DNA from: Aquibacillus kalidii
GTDB lineage: Bacteria > Bacillota > Bacilli > Bacillales > Amphibacillaceae
NCBI RefSeq assembly: GCF_014280935.1
Contig: NZ_JACLZI010000011.1
Location: 59,234 to 123,233, forward strand
DNA length: 64,000 nt
Reading direction: 5' to 3'
Part shown: in pieces, positions 8,332-17,303 of the stretch
Numbering within the stretch: position 1 is the first letter of the stretch
Layout of the letters: every line of letters begins with the position of its first letter
Made by a program: the position numbers and the translations under genes
The notes under the pieces: generated by a model
What the model was told of the DNA's origin: nothing
The model's database searches: none
The model's input: the letters and a program-made list of their open reading frames with translations, nothing else

Positions 8332-9279
8332 TTAGTGTTGATGGTGGTGAGAGTGTGTTGCTTGCTCTTCTAATTGGCACATAATGGAATCATCATGTGG
8401 ATGTTCATCACTTTCTAATTGGATCGTAACATGCCCAATTCCTTTGTGCTCCAATTGGTGCTCAATTTTCCTTAAAAGCGCTTGGCTTTCCTTCATGGTC
8501 AAGGTTTCTTTGACTACTGCATGACAGGACAGCGCATTTTGTCCACTTGTTATGCTCCACACATGTAAATCGTGAATGCTTATAATCCCATCTGTACTCT
8601 CTATGCATGTAACAATCTCATCGAATTCTACGTTGCGCGGAGTACCTTCCATGAGCACATGCACAGAATCCTTCGTAACACGCCATCCACTAATTAACAC
8701 AAGAATTGCTACAACTACACTAGCAAGAGGATCTGCCCATCCCCAGCCAAAAAACATAATAAGTAATGCTGCTAAAATGGCCCCGACTGAGCCTAACATA
8801 TCTCCGATTACATGTAGAAAAGCAGCTCTTACATTTAAATTTTCCTCTGTATCTCCTCTAAGTAAAATCCAGGCAACGATGACATTGACTAATAAACCTA
8901 TTATACCTATAATTAACATTCCTGTTGAAGCAACTGCTGGTGGATCGATAAACCGCTGAAATGCCTCATAAAAAATATACCCTGCTATTACTACTAATGT
9001 GACCCCGTTAAATAATGCTGCTAAAATCTCGAAGCGTTTATATCCGTATGTTTTACTGTAACTTGCTGCTTTTTCTCCAAGTATAAAGGCAACTAACCCA
9101 ACGCCTAAGGCAACAGAATCACTGAGCATGTGACCTGCATCTGATAGTAAAGCAAGACTATTGGTTAGAAATCCTCCAACTGCTTCAATGAGCATATATC
9201 CTGTTGTAATAATAAAACTAATGAAAAGTGCTTTTTTATTGGCACCGTGTGTATGATCGTGACCGTGGTCATGTCCCAA
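8332..9279 (-). CDS. czcD: cation diffusion facilitator, CzcD/ZitB type
   Basis: A 315-residue CDF transporter that exports Zn(II) and related divalent metals in exchange for protons. It has a His-rich N-terminus (MGHDHGHDHTHG), six membrane helices and a cytosolic C-terminal domain ending in a His cluster (HSHHHQH). Metal-site residues His50/Asp54 lie in helix 2 (SDAGHMLSD) and His156/Asp160 in helix 5 (HVIGD). The His/Asp pairing favours zinc over manganese. The start is TTG with a GGGAGGCG ribosome site. It is divergent from an ArsR/SmtB repressor at 9509, with a perfect operator in between, so it is probably induced by zinc, cobalt or cadmium. Confidence 0.92.
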   Translation of the reverse strand: MGHDHGHDHTHGANKKALFISFIITTGYMLIEAVGGFLTNSLALLSDAGHMLSDSVALGVGLVAFILGEKAASYSKTYGYKRFEILAALFNGVTLVVIAGYIFYEAFQRFIDPPAVASTGMLIIGIIGLLVNVIVAWILLRGDTEENLNVRAAFLHVIGDMLGSVGAILAALLIMFFGWGWADPLASVVVAILVLISGWRVTKDSVHVLMEGTPRNVEFDEIVTCIESTDGIISIHDLHVWSITSGQNALSCHAVVKETLTMKESQALLRKIEHQLEHKGIGHVTIQLESDEHPHDDSIMCQLEEQATHSHHHQH

Positions 9280-9302
9280 GAGAACGCCTCCCTTGTATTT
9301 TA

Positions 9303-9326
9303 ATATATGAGTATATTATCATATAT
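9303..9326. promoter_or_regulatory. CzrA/SmtB-type operator
   Basis: A perfect inverted repeat: ATATATGA, 8 bases (GTATATTA), TCATATAT. TGA and TCA separated by 8 is the spacing of the 12-2-12 ArsR/SmtB operators. It sits just upstream of the transporter, where the -10 region would be. Confidence 0.8.
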
Positions 9327-9433
9327 ATAATCATCTGTTAAGGAATTATACAAAAACTTTAAAAATACAATCATTTAATTTTAAATGAATTCGCCTTTTA
9401 AGCTCTTACCATCCATCCACTTAACATGATTGA

Positions 9434-9463
9434 TTGACAAATAGGACAGTATCTCTATAACAT
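9434..9463 (+). promoter_or_regulatory. sigma-A promoter of the repressor gene
   Basis: TTGACA at 9434-9439 and TATAAC/TAACAT at 9456-9463, with 16-18 base spacing, 46 bases before the GTG start. Confidence 0.6.
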
Positions 9464-9508
9464 AACGATAACTAATAATATTGTCCTTTCAAAATGAGGT
9501 GATTAAAA

Positions 9509-9844
9509 GTGGATAAGTTCACAAATGAAAACAATATAAACGAACAAACATATAAAGATCTCGATGAGGAAACTCTATTTGTCGTATCACAATCGTTTAA
9601 AGCATTAAGTGATCCAACTCGAATTCGTATTCTCCATTTACTATTCACAAAAGAATTCTCTGTTAATGAGATTGCTGAATGTTTAAAGTTAAGGCAATCA
9701 ACGGTTTCACACCAACTTCGATTTTTGAAAAACCTTCGATTGGTCAAATATCGTAGAGAAGGAACAACCTTATACTATTCTCATGATGATGAACATGTGA
9801 TTAATATGCTAAAACAGACGATCGAACACGCTTTACATCATTAA
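9509..9844 (+). CDS. czrA: ArsR/SmtB-family zinc-sensing repressor
   Basis: A 111-residue winged-helix repressor. The recognition-helix region reads [13 protein letters not shown]. The C-terminal helix carries the alpha-5 metal site of CzrA/SmtB: Asp94-x-His96, ten residues, His107-x-x-His110. There is no CxC alpha-3 site, so zinc or cobalt sensing is more likely than arsenic or cadmium. The GTG start is preceded by GAGGTGA. It is divergent from the CzcD-type exporter, with a matching operator at 9303-9326; metal binding would release the DNA and induce export. Confidence 0.9.
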   Translation: MDKFTNENNINEQTYKDLDEETLFVVSQSFKALSDPTRIRILHLLFTKEFSVNEIAECLKLRQSTVSHQLRFLKNLRLVKYRREGTTLYYSHDDEHVINMLKQTIEHALHH

Positions 9845-9847
9845 GAA

Positions 9848-9939
9848 AAGTGCTAGCAGCCTTGCTCACCCCAAGACAAGCTTAGGACAAGCCTCGGCGT
9901 GGTTGTCTTAAGCTTATTGGAGAAACGCCCGGAGCTAGA
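9848..9939. repeat. degenerate Bacillus-type intergenic repeat
   Basis: Begins GTGCTAGCAGCC and ends CCCGGAGCTAGACA, the border pattern of a dispersed Bacillaceae repeat with inverted ends around GGAGCTAGACA. Its middle forms a 13-bp hairpin with one G-U pair: AAGCTTAGGACAA / TTGTCTTAAGCTT (about 9879-9915). No gene is seen. Confidence 0.4.
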
Positions 9940-9941
9940 CA

Positions 9942-9989
9942 TAAAAAAAGAGCTGCCAAAATTGTTTATTAAAACATTGGCGGCCCTTC
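9942..9989 (-). terminator. terminator after the YIEGIA cluster
   Basis: On the minus strand a GGGCCGCCAA / TTGGCAGCTC stem (with G-U pairs) is followed by seven T, directly after the gene ending at 9995. Confidence 0.7.
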
Positions 9990-9994
9990 TTGTT

Positions 9995-10201
9995 TTAGAC
10001 ACGAACGACAAGATAATCACCGTTTGTCATTTTGACCACGTCCGCTTTCAATGCTTTGGCGATATCTACTGTCATTTCTTTCGAATCTTGTTCTGTTTCT
10101 GCATAAAGAGAAAGGCACGAGCTTGCTAGTAATCGATTCTTATCCATTGTAATATAAGCAAGTATTTGATAATCAGGCTTCATCGATGACTCTCTACCCA
10201 T
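9995..10201 (-). CDS. capping-complex subunit for YIEGIA (small protein)
   Basis: A 68-residue cytosolic protein of unknown biochemistry. Short proteins of this type are encoded immediately after YIEGIA membrane proteins in spore-formers and are annotated as the capping subunit of YIEGIA. Here the ATG overlaps the last base of the upstream stop (TAATG), so the two are translationally coupled. The sequence ends in strands (VVKMTNGDYLVVRV) and has no membrane segment. The call rests on size, position and general resemblance more than on a diagnostic motif. Expression during sporulation is inferred. Confidence 0.6.
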   Translation of the reverse strand: MGRESSMKPDYQILAYITMDKNRLLASSCLSLYAETEQDSKEMTVDIAKALKADVVKMTNGDYLVVRV

Positions 10202-11109
10202 TACTTTTCCCCCTTTAGATTTGTATTCATTACACTATGTGACTTTTTTGCACTTTCAATTAACGGGCACTTTTTCACGACTTCAATTAGGGAATCAATT
10301 TCCTGTTTAATAGGGATTAAGGCAATCACGACTCTTCCTTTTTCATATTCCTTTCGTGTAAAATGAAACCGTTTATTCCCTAATGCCCGAGTAGCTTCAA
10401 AAAGCGCTGCCTGTCGCTGTCCAAAGTTATCTAAATTAATACGAAAATGATCTTCCTTTGGATAAATAACAACAGCCATTCCTTCCTCTCGAAACATCTT
10501 TTCTGAGTTTTCGGTACCTAATAAGTTGCTAACATAAATATCATCTACATAAAGACTAGAATCTCTTATTTCTACCTTGCCTTCTTCCACATCCGCAATA
10601 TCACCTATTGTCTTTCCTTTGGTAAATTGTTTCAGGCAATACAATGCAACAAATCCTACAACAATACCAATTGCAATATCTACCCACTGACTAATCGATA
10701 AGATCGTTATGGTTAAGGAAACCGTAAATGCTGTAATAAATGCTAGATAATTACGTGATTCAAATGTTTTAGCAATACCGTCAATATACGCTTCTCCACG
10801 ATACGTATATTCCGTGTTCTCTAAGTCGGAGAGACTTTCCTTTTCCATTTTTCGAACATCTCTAAATTGCTGTAATGCTAACGTTAAAAAAGTTACGGCA
10901 ATAAAATTCTTAGTCATTAAAGCAGGGATAGCTACTGCTCCAAGAGATGCTGCAACAAATCCAATAATAATATGAATTAAGAATCCATTAGGATAACTCG
11001 GGTACTGGCGGTAATCTTCCTTAAGTATCCACGCTCTCGCAATTGTTCCACATAAAATCGCCGTTACAATTACACTAAGCTCATCCATTGTTAAACTTTG
11101 TTCAGCCAA
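10201..11109 (-). CDS. YIEGIA-family sporulation membrane protein
   Basis: A 302-residue protein with four to six membrane segments in the first 165 residues and a soluble C-terminal domain (about 170-302). The family's signature appears as YIDGIA (about 107-112), a one-residue variant of YIEGIA. Family members are confined to endospore formers; no reaction is known. The start is TTG behind GGGAAGTGA. It lies 65 bases downstream of a coat-like gene and overlaps the small capping-subunit gene by one base, so the three are probably one sporulation transcription unit. I could not identify a sigma-E or sigma-K promoter with confidence. Confidence 0.8.
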   Translation of the reverse strand: MAEQSLTMDELSVIVTAILCGTIARAWILKEDYRQYPSYPNGFLIHIIIGFVAASLGAVAIPALMTKNFIAVTFLTLALQQFRDVRKMEKESLSDLENTEYTYRGEAYIDGIAKTFESRNYLAFITAFTVSLTITILSISQWVDIAIGIVVGFVALYCLKQFTKGKTIGDIADVEEGKVEIRDSSLYVDDIYVSNLLGTENSEKMFREEGMAVVIYPKEDHFRINLDNFGQRQAALFEATRALGNKRFHFTRKEYEKGRVVIALIPIKQEIDSLIEVVKKCPLIESAKKSHSVMNTNLKGEK

Positions 11110-11174
11110 TTGATCACTTCCCTAAATTAGATTTAATGATTGAAAGAACAGAGGAAATAATCCTCTGTTCACTA

Positions 11175-11741
11175 TTAATTGATTTGGTTAGGGTTAGATT
11201 GCTGCTGGTTCATTTGCTGTTGATTCATAAATGCTTGATTCTGAACTGGATTAACAGGCATCATCGCAGCCTTTTGTTCTGCAATAGTTGCTTCAGGCGC
11301 ACTCATCCACCCCATTTGCACCATAAAGGATTCATACTTTTCTGCAATGGTTGATTGTTGGATTCCCATTTGTGAATGTAGCTGCTTCACTTGTTTATCC
11401 TTCATATTTTCAGATGAATTGAAGTTCTCTTTTGCCATGGAACTAGCTGTAAAATGGGCATCCATTGCTATATCCTTCTCTTCCATAGACATTTGTGCAA
11501 CATTAACATTAAGTTTAGGCATACCTGGTGGGAGTGGAGGCAGCGTCACTTGAATTTGATTAGGCTCAAGTAGTTGGTTCATTACTTGCATGTGATTTTT
11601 CATCATTTGAATTTGTTGCGTTATTATCGTACTTAGTTGTGGGTTCTCCAAATTACCAAGATATAATTCAAGGCGACTTATAACTGCCTTATGGGCCATT
11701 TGGTGATTTGCCATTAATCCTACATCGACTGACTTTAACAT
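11175..11741 (-). CDS. spore coat-like protein (ferritin-like/CotF type)
   Basis: A 188-residue protein. The first two thirds are helical with heptad-like spacing (KAVISRLELYLGNLENPQLS, QIQMMKNHMQVMNQLL), resembling ferritin-like/CotF coat domains. A central LPPLPPGMPKLNVNV linker follows. The C-terminal tail is rich in Gln, Asn and Met (NQQQMNQQQSNPNQ), as in many coat proteins. The ribosome site AGGAGG is strong. It is first in a probable operon with YIEGIA and its capping subunit, which supports a sporulation role. The CotF relation is by general pattern only, so spore protein of unknown function is the safer statement. Confidence 0.5.
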   Translation of the reverse strand: MLKSVDVGLMANHQMAHKAVISRLELYLGNLENPQLSTIITQQIQMMKNHMQVMNQLLEPNQIQVTLPPLPPGMPKLNVNVAQMSMEEKDIAMDAHFTASSMAKENFNSSENMKDKQVKQLHSQMGIQQSTIAEKYESFMVQMGWMSAPEATIAEQKAAMMPVNPVQNQAFMNQQQMNQQQSNPNQIN

Positions 11742-11900
11742 AAAAAGAACCTCCTGAAATCAAATTAAAACCATTATTAGGTTGTATCATTTTTCATAAA
11801 TTATGATTAATAATTGTGATTTCGCTATTTATTCACTATTATAGAAAAATAATTATCACTGCTTGAAAGATTAGACACTAACTGTAAGTTCGGGGGATTA

Positions 11901-12632
11901 ATGATGAGCAGACCAATTATAGGCATTTCAGGAAGTACACAAATAGATGAAGGAGGGCGCTTTCCAGGGAGTAAACGAGCATATGTTTATGAGGATTATG
12001 TTAGATCAACCGAAAGGGCAGGAGGGGTTCCTTTTATCTTACCTGTAATGAAAGATGTTGATAGTATTAAACAACAGGTAGCTGCTTTAGATGGAATCAT
12101 TATTTCTGGTGGGGACGATGTGAACCCTTTAATGTATGGTGTGGAACCACATATTCTTCAGGGTGAGATTAACCCGGAGAGAGATGCGTTTGACGAACAA
12201 TTAATAAAAGCAGCAGTTGAAGCAAATAAACCTATTTTAGCTATATGCCGAGGAATGCAAATTCTAAATGTTGTTTTTGGTGGGACACTTTATCAAGATT
12301 TATCTTATATAGATGGATCCTATATAAAACACGACCAATATTCTGGTCCGTCTTATCCTTCTCATTCTGTTTCGATTGAACCAGATTCATTTCTATACAC
12401 CATTTTTGAGGATAAGGTCACGATGATTAATTCTTTTCATCATCAAGCTGTTAAGGATATCGCACATGGTTTTAAAGTAACCGCACGGGCTAAAGATCGT
12501 GTCGTAGAAGCGATCGAGAAAGACGACGACAGTAGCTTTGTAATTGGTGTCCAATGGCATCCTGAAATGATGACTGAAAGTAATTCACAAATGTTAGCGT
12601 TATTTGAAGCTTTAATAGGTAAAGCAAAATAA
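11901..12632 (+). CDS. class-I glutamine-amidotransferase-fold hydrolase (peptidase C26, PuuD-like)
   Basis: A 243-residue cytosolic enzyme of the gamma-glutamyl hydrolase/PuuD group. The catalytic triad is visible: Cys116 in AICRGMQ, then His220 and Glu222 in GVQWHPEM. An oxyanion glycine stretch (ISGGDDVNP) lies near 68-76. PuuD-like members cleave gamma-glutamyl-GABA or related gamma-glutamyl amides; the substrate here cannot be told, since no putrescine or GABA genes are adjacent. Two ATGs in a row (11901, 11904) follow GGGGGATTA, and either could be used. It is divergent from the coat-like gene and stands alone. Confidence 0.85.
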   Translation: MMSRPIIGISGSTQIDEGGRFPGSKRAYVYEDYVRSTERAGGVPFILPVMKDVDSIKQQVAALDGIIISGGDDVNPLMYGVEPHILQGEINPERDAFDEQLIKAAVEANKPILAICRGMQILNVVFGGTLYQDLSYIDGSYIKHDQYSGPSYPSHSVSIEPDSFLYTIFEDKVTMINSFHHQAVKDIAHGFKVTARAKDRVVEAIEKDDDSSFVIGVQWHPEMMTESNSQMLALFEALIGKAK

Positions 12633-12790
12633 TAGTTTGAGTCTAATAAAGTAAACGACTAGAATTTTGATTTTCACGCCTATTTTAAGCCATGATAATT
12701 ATTAACATCACAAAAATACTGTCGAACAATAGTAATAGTTCCTAAAATACCCGCTTTCATTGACTTACAAGGCTAAATTGCTTAAACTAG

Positions 12791-14449
<1,659 letters not shown>

Positions 14450-14460
14450 TCTATACTTTG

Positions 14461-14492
14461 CCGCAGTGGATTTTTTACACTGCGGTTTTTTT
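14461..14492 (+). terminator. terminator of ykpA
   Basis: CCGCAGTG / CACTGCGG stem followed by seven T. Confidence 0.95.
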
Positions 14493-14540
14493 GTCTAGGT
14501 TCATCTAAGGTCGTTTGTTCTTTTCCCTTATTCTTTTTGA

Positions 14541-14594
14541 TAGAAGTCCTTTTACGTCGCGGATTCACTCTATTTACTCTTTTCCACTTTATTA
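14541..14594 (+). repeat. solitary degenerate 52-bp repeat unit
   Basis: TCCTTTTACGTCGCGGATTC, followed by a T-rich stretch and CCACTTTATTAA, matches one unit of array 1 (TCTTACGTCGCGAG ... TTCACTTCGTTAA) in the same orientation. It is a single eroded copy. Confidence 0.6.
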
Positions 14595-14633
14595 AACACA
14601 ATACCGTTCAACTAACTATAGCTATCATGCACT

Positions 14634-14739
14634 TGTGACATTTATGTGAAAGTAATCACATTATACTTGTGAAATAATAAACATAATGGTATATTAAGTT
14701 TACAAACAAATTATGTGAATTAATTCACTATATATGTGA
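14634..14739 (+). promoter_or_regulatory. NADH oxidase promoter with TGTGA redox-regulator sites
   Basis: A promoter TTGTGA (14667-14672), 17 bases, TATATT (14690-14695). Around it are five TGTGA and two inverted half-sites. A perfect dyad ATGTGAAAGTAATCACAT at 14644-14661 fits the CRP/FNR pattern (TGTGA-6-TCACA). GTGAATTAATTCAC at 14715-14728 fits the Rex pattern (TGTGAA-4-TTCACA) and would cover about +14 to +27. Further TGTGA copies are at 14634, 14668 and 14735. Redox or oxygen control is inferred. Confidence 0.6.
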
Positions 14740-14767
14740 AATAATGAGCTTACGGAGGATGATAAAA

Positions 14768-16138
14768 ATGAAAGTAGCAGTAATCGGATGTACACATGCA
14801 GGAACAGCAGCCATTTCAAATATTTTAAACCTTTACCCAAATGCGGAGATTGATGTTTTTGAAAAAAATAATAATGTATCTTTCTTATCTTGTGGAATCG
14901 CCCTATACGTAGGTGGCGTGGTGAATGATGCTAACGGTCTTTTCTATGCATCAGTTGATCAGTTTGAAAAACAAGGTGTCCGCATGCATATGGAGCACGA
15001 GGTTACAGATTGTAATATTAATCAAAAGCAATTGACAGCAAGAGACATGAAGTCAAATGTTACAACAACATATAACTATGACAAACTAATTATCACTTCT
15101 GGTTCTTGGCCTGTAACACCACCTATTCCAGGTTCTGATTTAGAAAATGTACTATTATGTAAGAACTTTGCGCATGCAAATGAGATAATTAAACGATCAG
15201 AAGAAGTAAAAAATGTAGTGGTAGTTGGTGCAGGTTATATCGGTGTAGAGCTTGTTGAAGCATTTCAGGAAAATGGGAAGAATGTAACATTAATAGATAG
15301 TGAAGAAAGAATTTTAAACCGTTATTTGGATAATGCTTTCACAGCACCGGTACAACAAACATTTGAGCAAAAGGGAATTAGTTTGGCACTTAGTCAAACA
15401 GTTTCTAAATTTACAGGTGAAAAGAAAGTAGAAACAGTTGTTACTGATAAAGGTGAATATAAAGCTGATCTTGTTGTCATGTGTATCGGCTTCAGACCGA
15501 ACACGCAGTTATTCAAAGACCAAGTTGATATGTTAGGAAATGGAGCCATCATTGTTGATGAATTTATGCAAACAAGTGTAACAGACGTGTATGCAGCAGG
15601 TGATTGCTGTGCAGTAAATTATAATGCCACAAAACAACCCGCTTACATTCCTTTAGCTACAAATGCTGTAAGAATGGGAACATTAGTAGCACATAACCTA
15701 GTTAAACCTGTATTAGCACACCCAGGTACTCAAGGAACATCAGGTTTAAAAATATATAACCATAACATCGCATCCACTGGACTAACTGAAAGTGCAGCAA
15801 TGTTAAACGGTATGACTGTGGGTAGTGCGTATATAGAAGACAATTACCGACCTGAATTTATGCCTGATAATGAGGTAATTAAAATGAAGTTAGTCTATGA
15901 GTTGGATACGCATCGTATTGTAGGAGCTCAAATTATATCTGATCAGGACTTTACGCAAGCAATCAATACCATTAGTGTAGGGATAGCTAACAATATGACT
16001 ATTGAACAATTAGCATTAACTGACTTCTTCTTCCAGCCACATTACAATAAACCTGTGAACTTTATTAACCAGGTAGCTATGCAAGCAATGGCTAATCAAG
16101 CTAGTGGAACAAACGTAAAAGAAGCTGTAACAGTATAA
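14768..16138 (+). CDS. nox: NADH oxidase (Nox, CoA-disulfide-reductase family)
   Basis: A 456-residue FAD-dependent NADH oxidase of the pyridine nucleotide-disulfide oxidoreductase family, water-forming type, which regenerates NAD+ while reducing O2. An N-terminal FAD Rossmann motif is present (VAVIGCTHAGTAA). The redox-active cysteine is Cys42 in FLSCGIALYVGG. A second Rossmann motif, VVVVGAGYIGVELVEAF, lies in the NADH domain. YAAGDCCAV marks the FAD-binding end, and a dimerisation domain is C-terminal. The start at 14768 has a GGAGGATG ribosome site; the in-frame 14744 extension does not. A CoA-disulfide reductase activity cannot be excluded. Upstream TGTGA sites suggest Rex/FNR-type control. 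Confidence 0.88.
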   Translation: MKVAVIGCTHAGTAAISNILNLYPNAEIDVFEKNNNVSFLSCGIALYVGGVVNDANGLFYASVDQFEKQGVRMHMEHEVTDCNINQKQLTARDMKSNVTTTYNYDKLIITSGSWPVTPPIPGSDLENVLLCKNFAHANEIIKRSEEVKNVVVVGAGYIGVELVEAFQENGKNVTLIDSEERILNRYLDNAFTAPVQQTFEQKGISLALSQTVSKFTGEKKVETVVTDKGEYKADLVVMCIGFRPNTQLFKDQVDMLGNGAIIVDEFMQTSVTDVYAAGDCCAVNYNATKQPAYIPLATNAVRMGTLVAHNLVKPVLAHPGTQGTSGLKIYNHNIASTGLTESAAMLNGMTVGSAYIEDNYRPEFMPDNEVIKMKLVYELDTHRIVGAQIISDQDFTQAINTISVGIANNMTIEQLALTDFFFQPHYNKPVNFINQVAMQAMANQASGTNVKEAVTV

Positions 16139-16148
16139 TATTGAACTA

Positions 16149-16180
16149 GAGTGTGATCCTCGTGGTTGCACTCTTTTTTT
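16149..16180 (+). terminator. terminator of nox
   Basis: A ten-pair stem with several G-U pairs (GAGTGTGATC / GGTTGCACTC) followed by seven T. It reaches the stop of the opposite-strand gene at 16179. Confidence 0.75.
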
Positions 16181-16418
16181 ATAGGTCGCCTCCATCATCA
16201 CCTCCATCTGTACCGCCTGTTTCAAACCAATCATTTAGTTCGTTAATCCCACCCTTTACATTCTCTTTCCAACTATCTAACCCACTCCCAGAACCTTCCG
16301 TTTTCCCCTCCGCAAATTGTTGAAAAGAAAAGCTCTCTAATGCTTGATCCCTATTTTTCCGAACAAGAAACATAACCAGTCCTATCAAGAGAATAGCTAA
16401 AGGAATAATAACAATCAT
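16179..16418 (-). CDS. small single-pass membrane protein, unknown
   Basis: A 79-residue protein I do not recognise. Residues 2-20 (IVIIPLAILLIGLVMFLV) form one membrane helix followed by RKNR. The remaining soluble tail is acidic, with Gly/Asp/Ser-rich runs and GGTDGGDDGGDL at the C-terminus. A strong AAGGGGGGATTG ribosome site precedes the ATG, which makes it a real gene in spite of its size. The basic flank after the helix predicts a cytosolic tail. It is divergent from the DinB-like gene, with a 20-bp palindrome between them. Confidence 0.6.
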   Translation of the reverse strand: MIVIIPLAILLIGLVMFLVRKNRDQALESFSFQQFAEGKTEGSGSGLDSWKENVKGGINELNDWFETGGTDGGDDGGDL

Positions 16419-16471
16419 TTCAATCCCCCCTTGGTAAAAGCTATGCTATGTCGAAAAAAATATAACTCAGA

Positions 16472-16491
16472 AGTGCTATTCTAATAGCACT
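16472..16491. promoter_or_regulatory. perfect palindrome between divergent genes
   Basis: AGTGCTATT, CT, AATAGCACT: 9-bp arms around two bases, upstream of both the 16418 (-) and 16532 (+) genes. It could be an operator; the loop is too short for a good terminator. The regulator is unknown. Confidence 0.45.
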
Positions 16492-16531
16492 CCATTATAA
16501 TGGTAATACTGATAAAAATAGGAGGTACATA

Positions 16532-16981
16532 ATGTCTAATTCAATCGTTCAATTCGCAGATACAATCAAGCAAATAAATCATTTAAAGTCTCTACCAACT
16601 GCTGTACTAGAGAAACCACTTGCAGATGGGAAATGGTCAATAAGAGAAATCATTGCACATATCATATATTGGGATAAATTTATTCTAAATGAGTTGGTCC
16701 CTCAAATGACAAATGAAAATGAATTACCTCCATTCCCTGATGATGACGAATTTAATGATAAGGCAGTTCGTTATTATGAAACATACAAAACACTAGACAT
16801 ATTAGAAGAGTTTGTCACCGTAAGAGAGAAGCTCATTAGTGAAATACAAAATTTAGAGCCTACTGTCACCTTTAAAGTTAAGAGATGGAACAAAACACTC
16901 ACTCCTGAAAGCTTCATTAATATGTTTGTTTCTCATGATCAACACCATTTAAAGCAAATAAAAGAAGCCACATCAATCTAG
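16532..16981 (+). CDS. DinB/YfiT-family metal-dependent hydrolase-fold protein
   Basis: A 149-residue four-helix-bundle protein of the DinB superfamily. The metal-site histidines are in IREIIAHIIYWDKF (His near residue 42) and FVSHDQHHLKQI near the C-terminus, the spacing expected for a three-His site. Relatives include YfiT and thiol-dependent (bacillithiol) S-transferases; which activity applies is unknown. An ATAGGAGG ribosome site precedes the ATG. It is a single gene, with no terminator visible directly after it. Confidence 0.75.
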   Translation: MSNSIVQFADTIKQINHLKSLPTAVLEKPLADGKWSIREIIAHIIYWDKFILNELVPQMTNENELPPFPDDDEFNDKAVRYYETYKTLDILEEFVTVREKLISEIQNLEPTVTFKVKRWNKTLTPESFINMFVSHDQHHLKQIKEATSI

Positions 16982-17039
16982 TGCTTTAAATTTCTAACGA
17001 CTCCTTTCATCTAATTGCCTGTGATATAACCTCTACCGA

Positions 17040-17235
17040 TGGATCGTAATGTTATCCAGTTCATCCACTCCCGCTTTGTACAGCAAACGGAAAAAGGTAG
17101 TATATTCCGGTCCAGTCGTTGGTCGAGCGGAGGGTAGTTGACTCCTGAGGGAAATGTGATAGGTAAAACTCTAGATAACATGGCATGCTTTGATAGCATT
17201 ATATCGCACGCAGAAAAAGGAACTGGTTTTCTTCC
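17040..17235. repeat. gene-free stretch with decayed repeat pieces
   Basis: Between the DinB-like gene and the trp terminator no credible gene is seen. AAAAAGGTAGTATATTCCGG (17092-17111) resembles the right end of the repeat at 55064-55192. CGGAG...GACTCCTGAGGGAAAT (17129-17156) resembles that repeat's left part, as if two partial copies lie head to tail. Similarity is weak. Confidence 0.35.
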
Positions 17236-17251
17236 AACCAGAAATAAAATA

Positions 17252-17273
17252 GGACCAATCATGTGATTGGTCC
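17252..17273 (-). terminator. terminator of the trp operon
   Basis: GGACCAATCA, TG, TGATTGGTCC: a perfect 10-bp stem 30 bases after the trpA stop, followed on the minus strand by TATTTTATTTC. A smaller CTGGTT/AACCAG hairpin lies just beyond it (17222-17241). Confidence 0.85.
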
Positions 17274-17303
17274 CTTAGCTACATCACAGTTAATATACAA
17301 GCC

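Noticed and set aside
10995..11354. Plus-strand frames opposite the YIEGIA and coat-like genes
   Set aside because: Antisense shadows without ribosome sites or recognisable composition.
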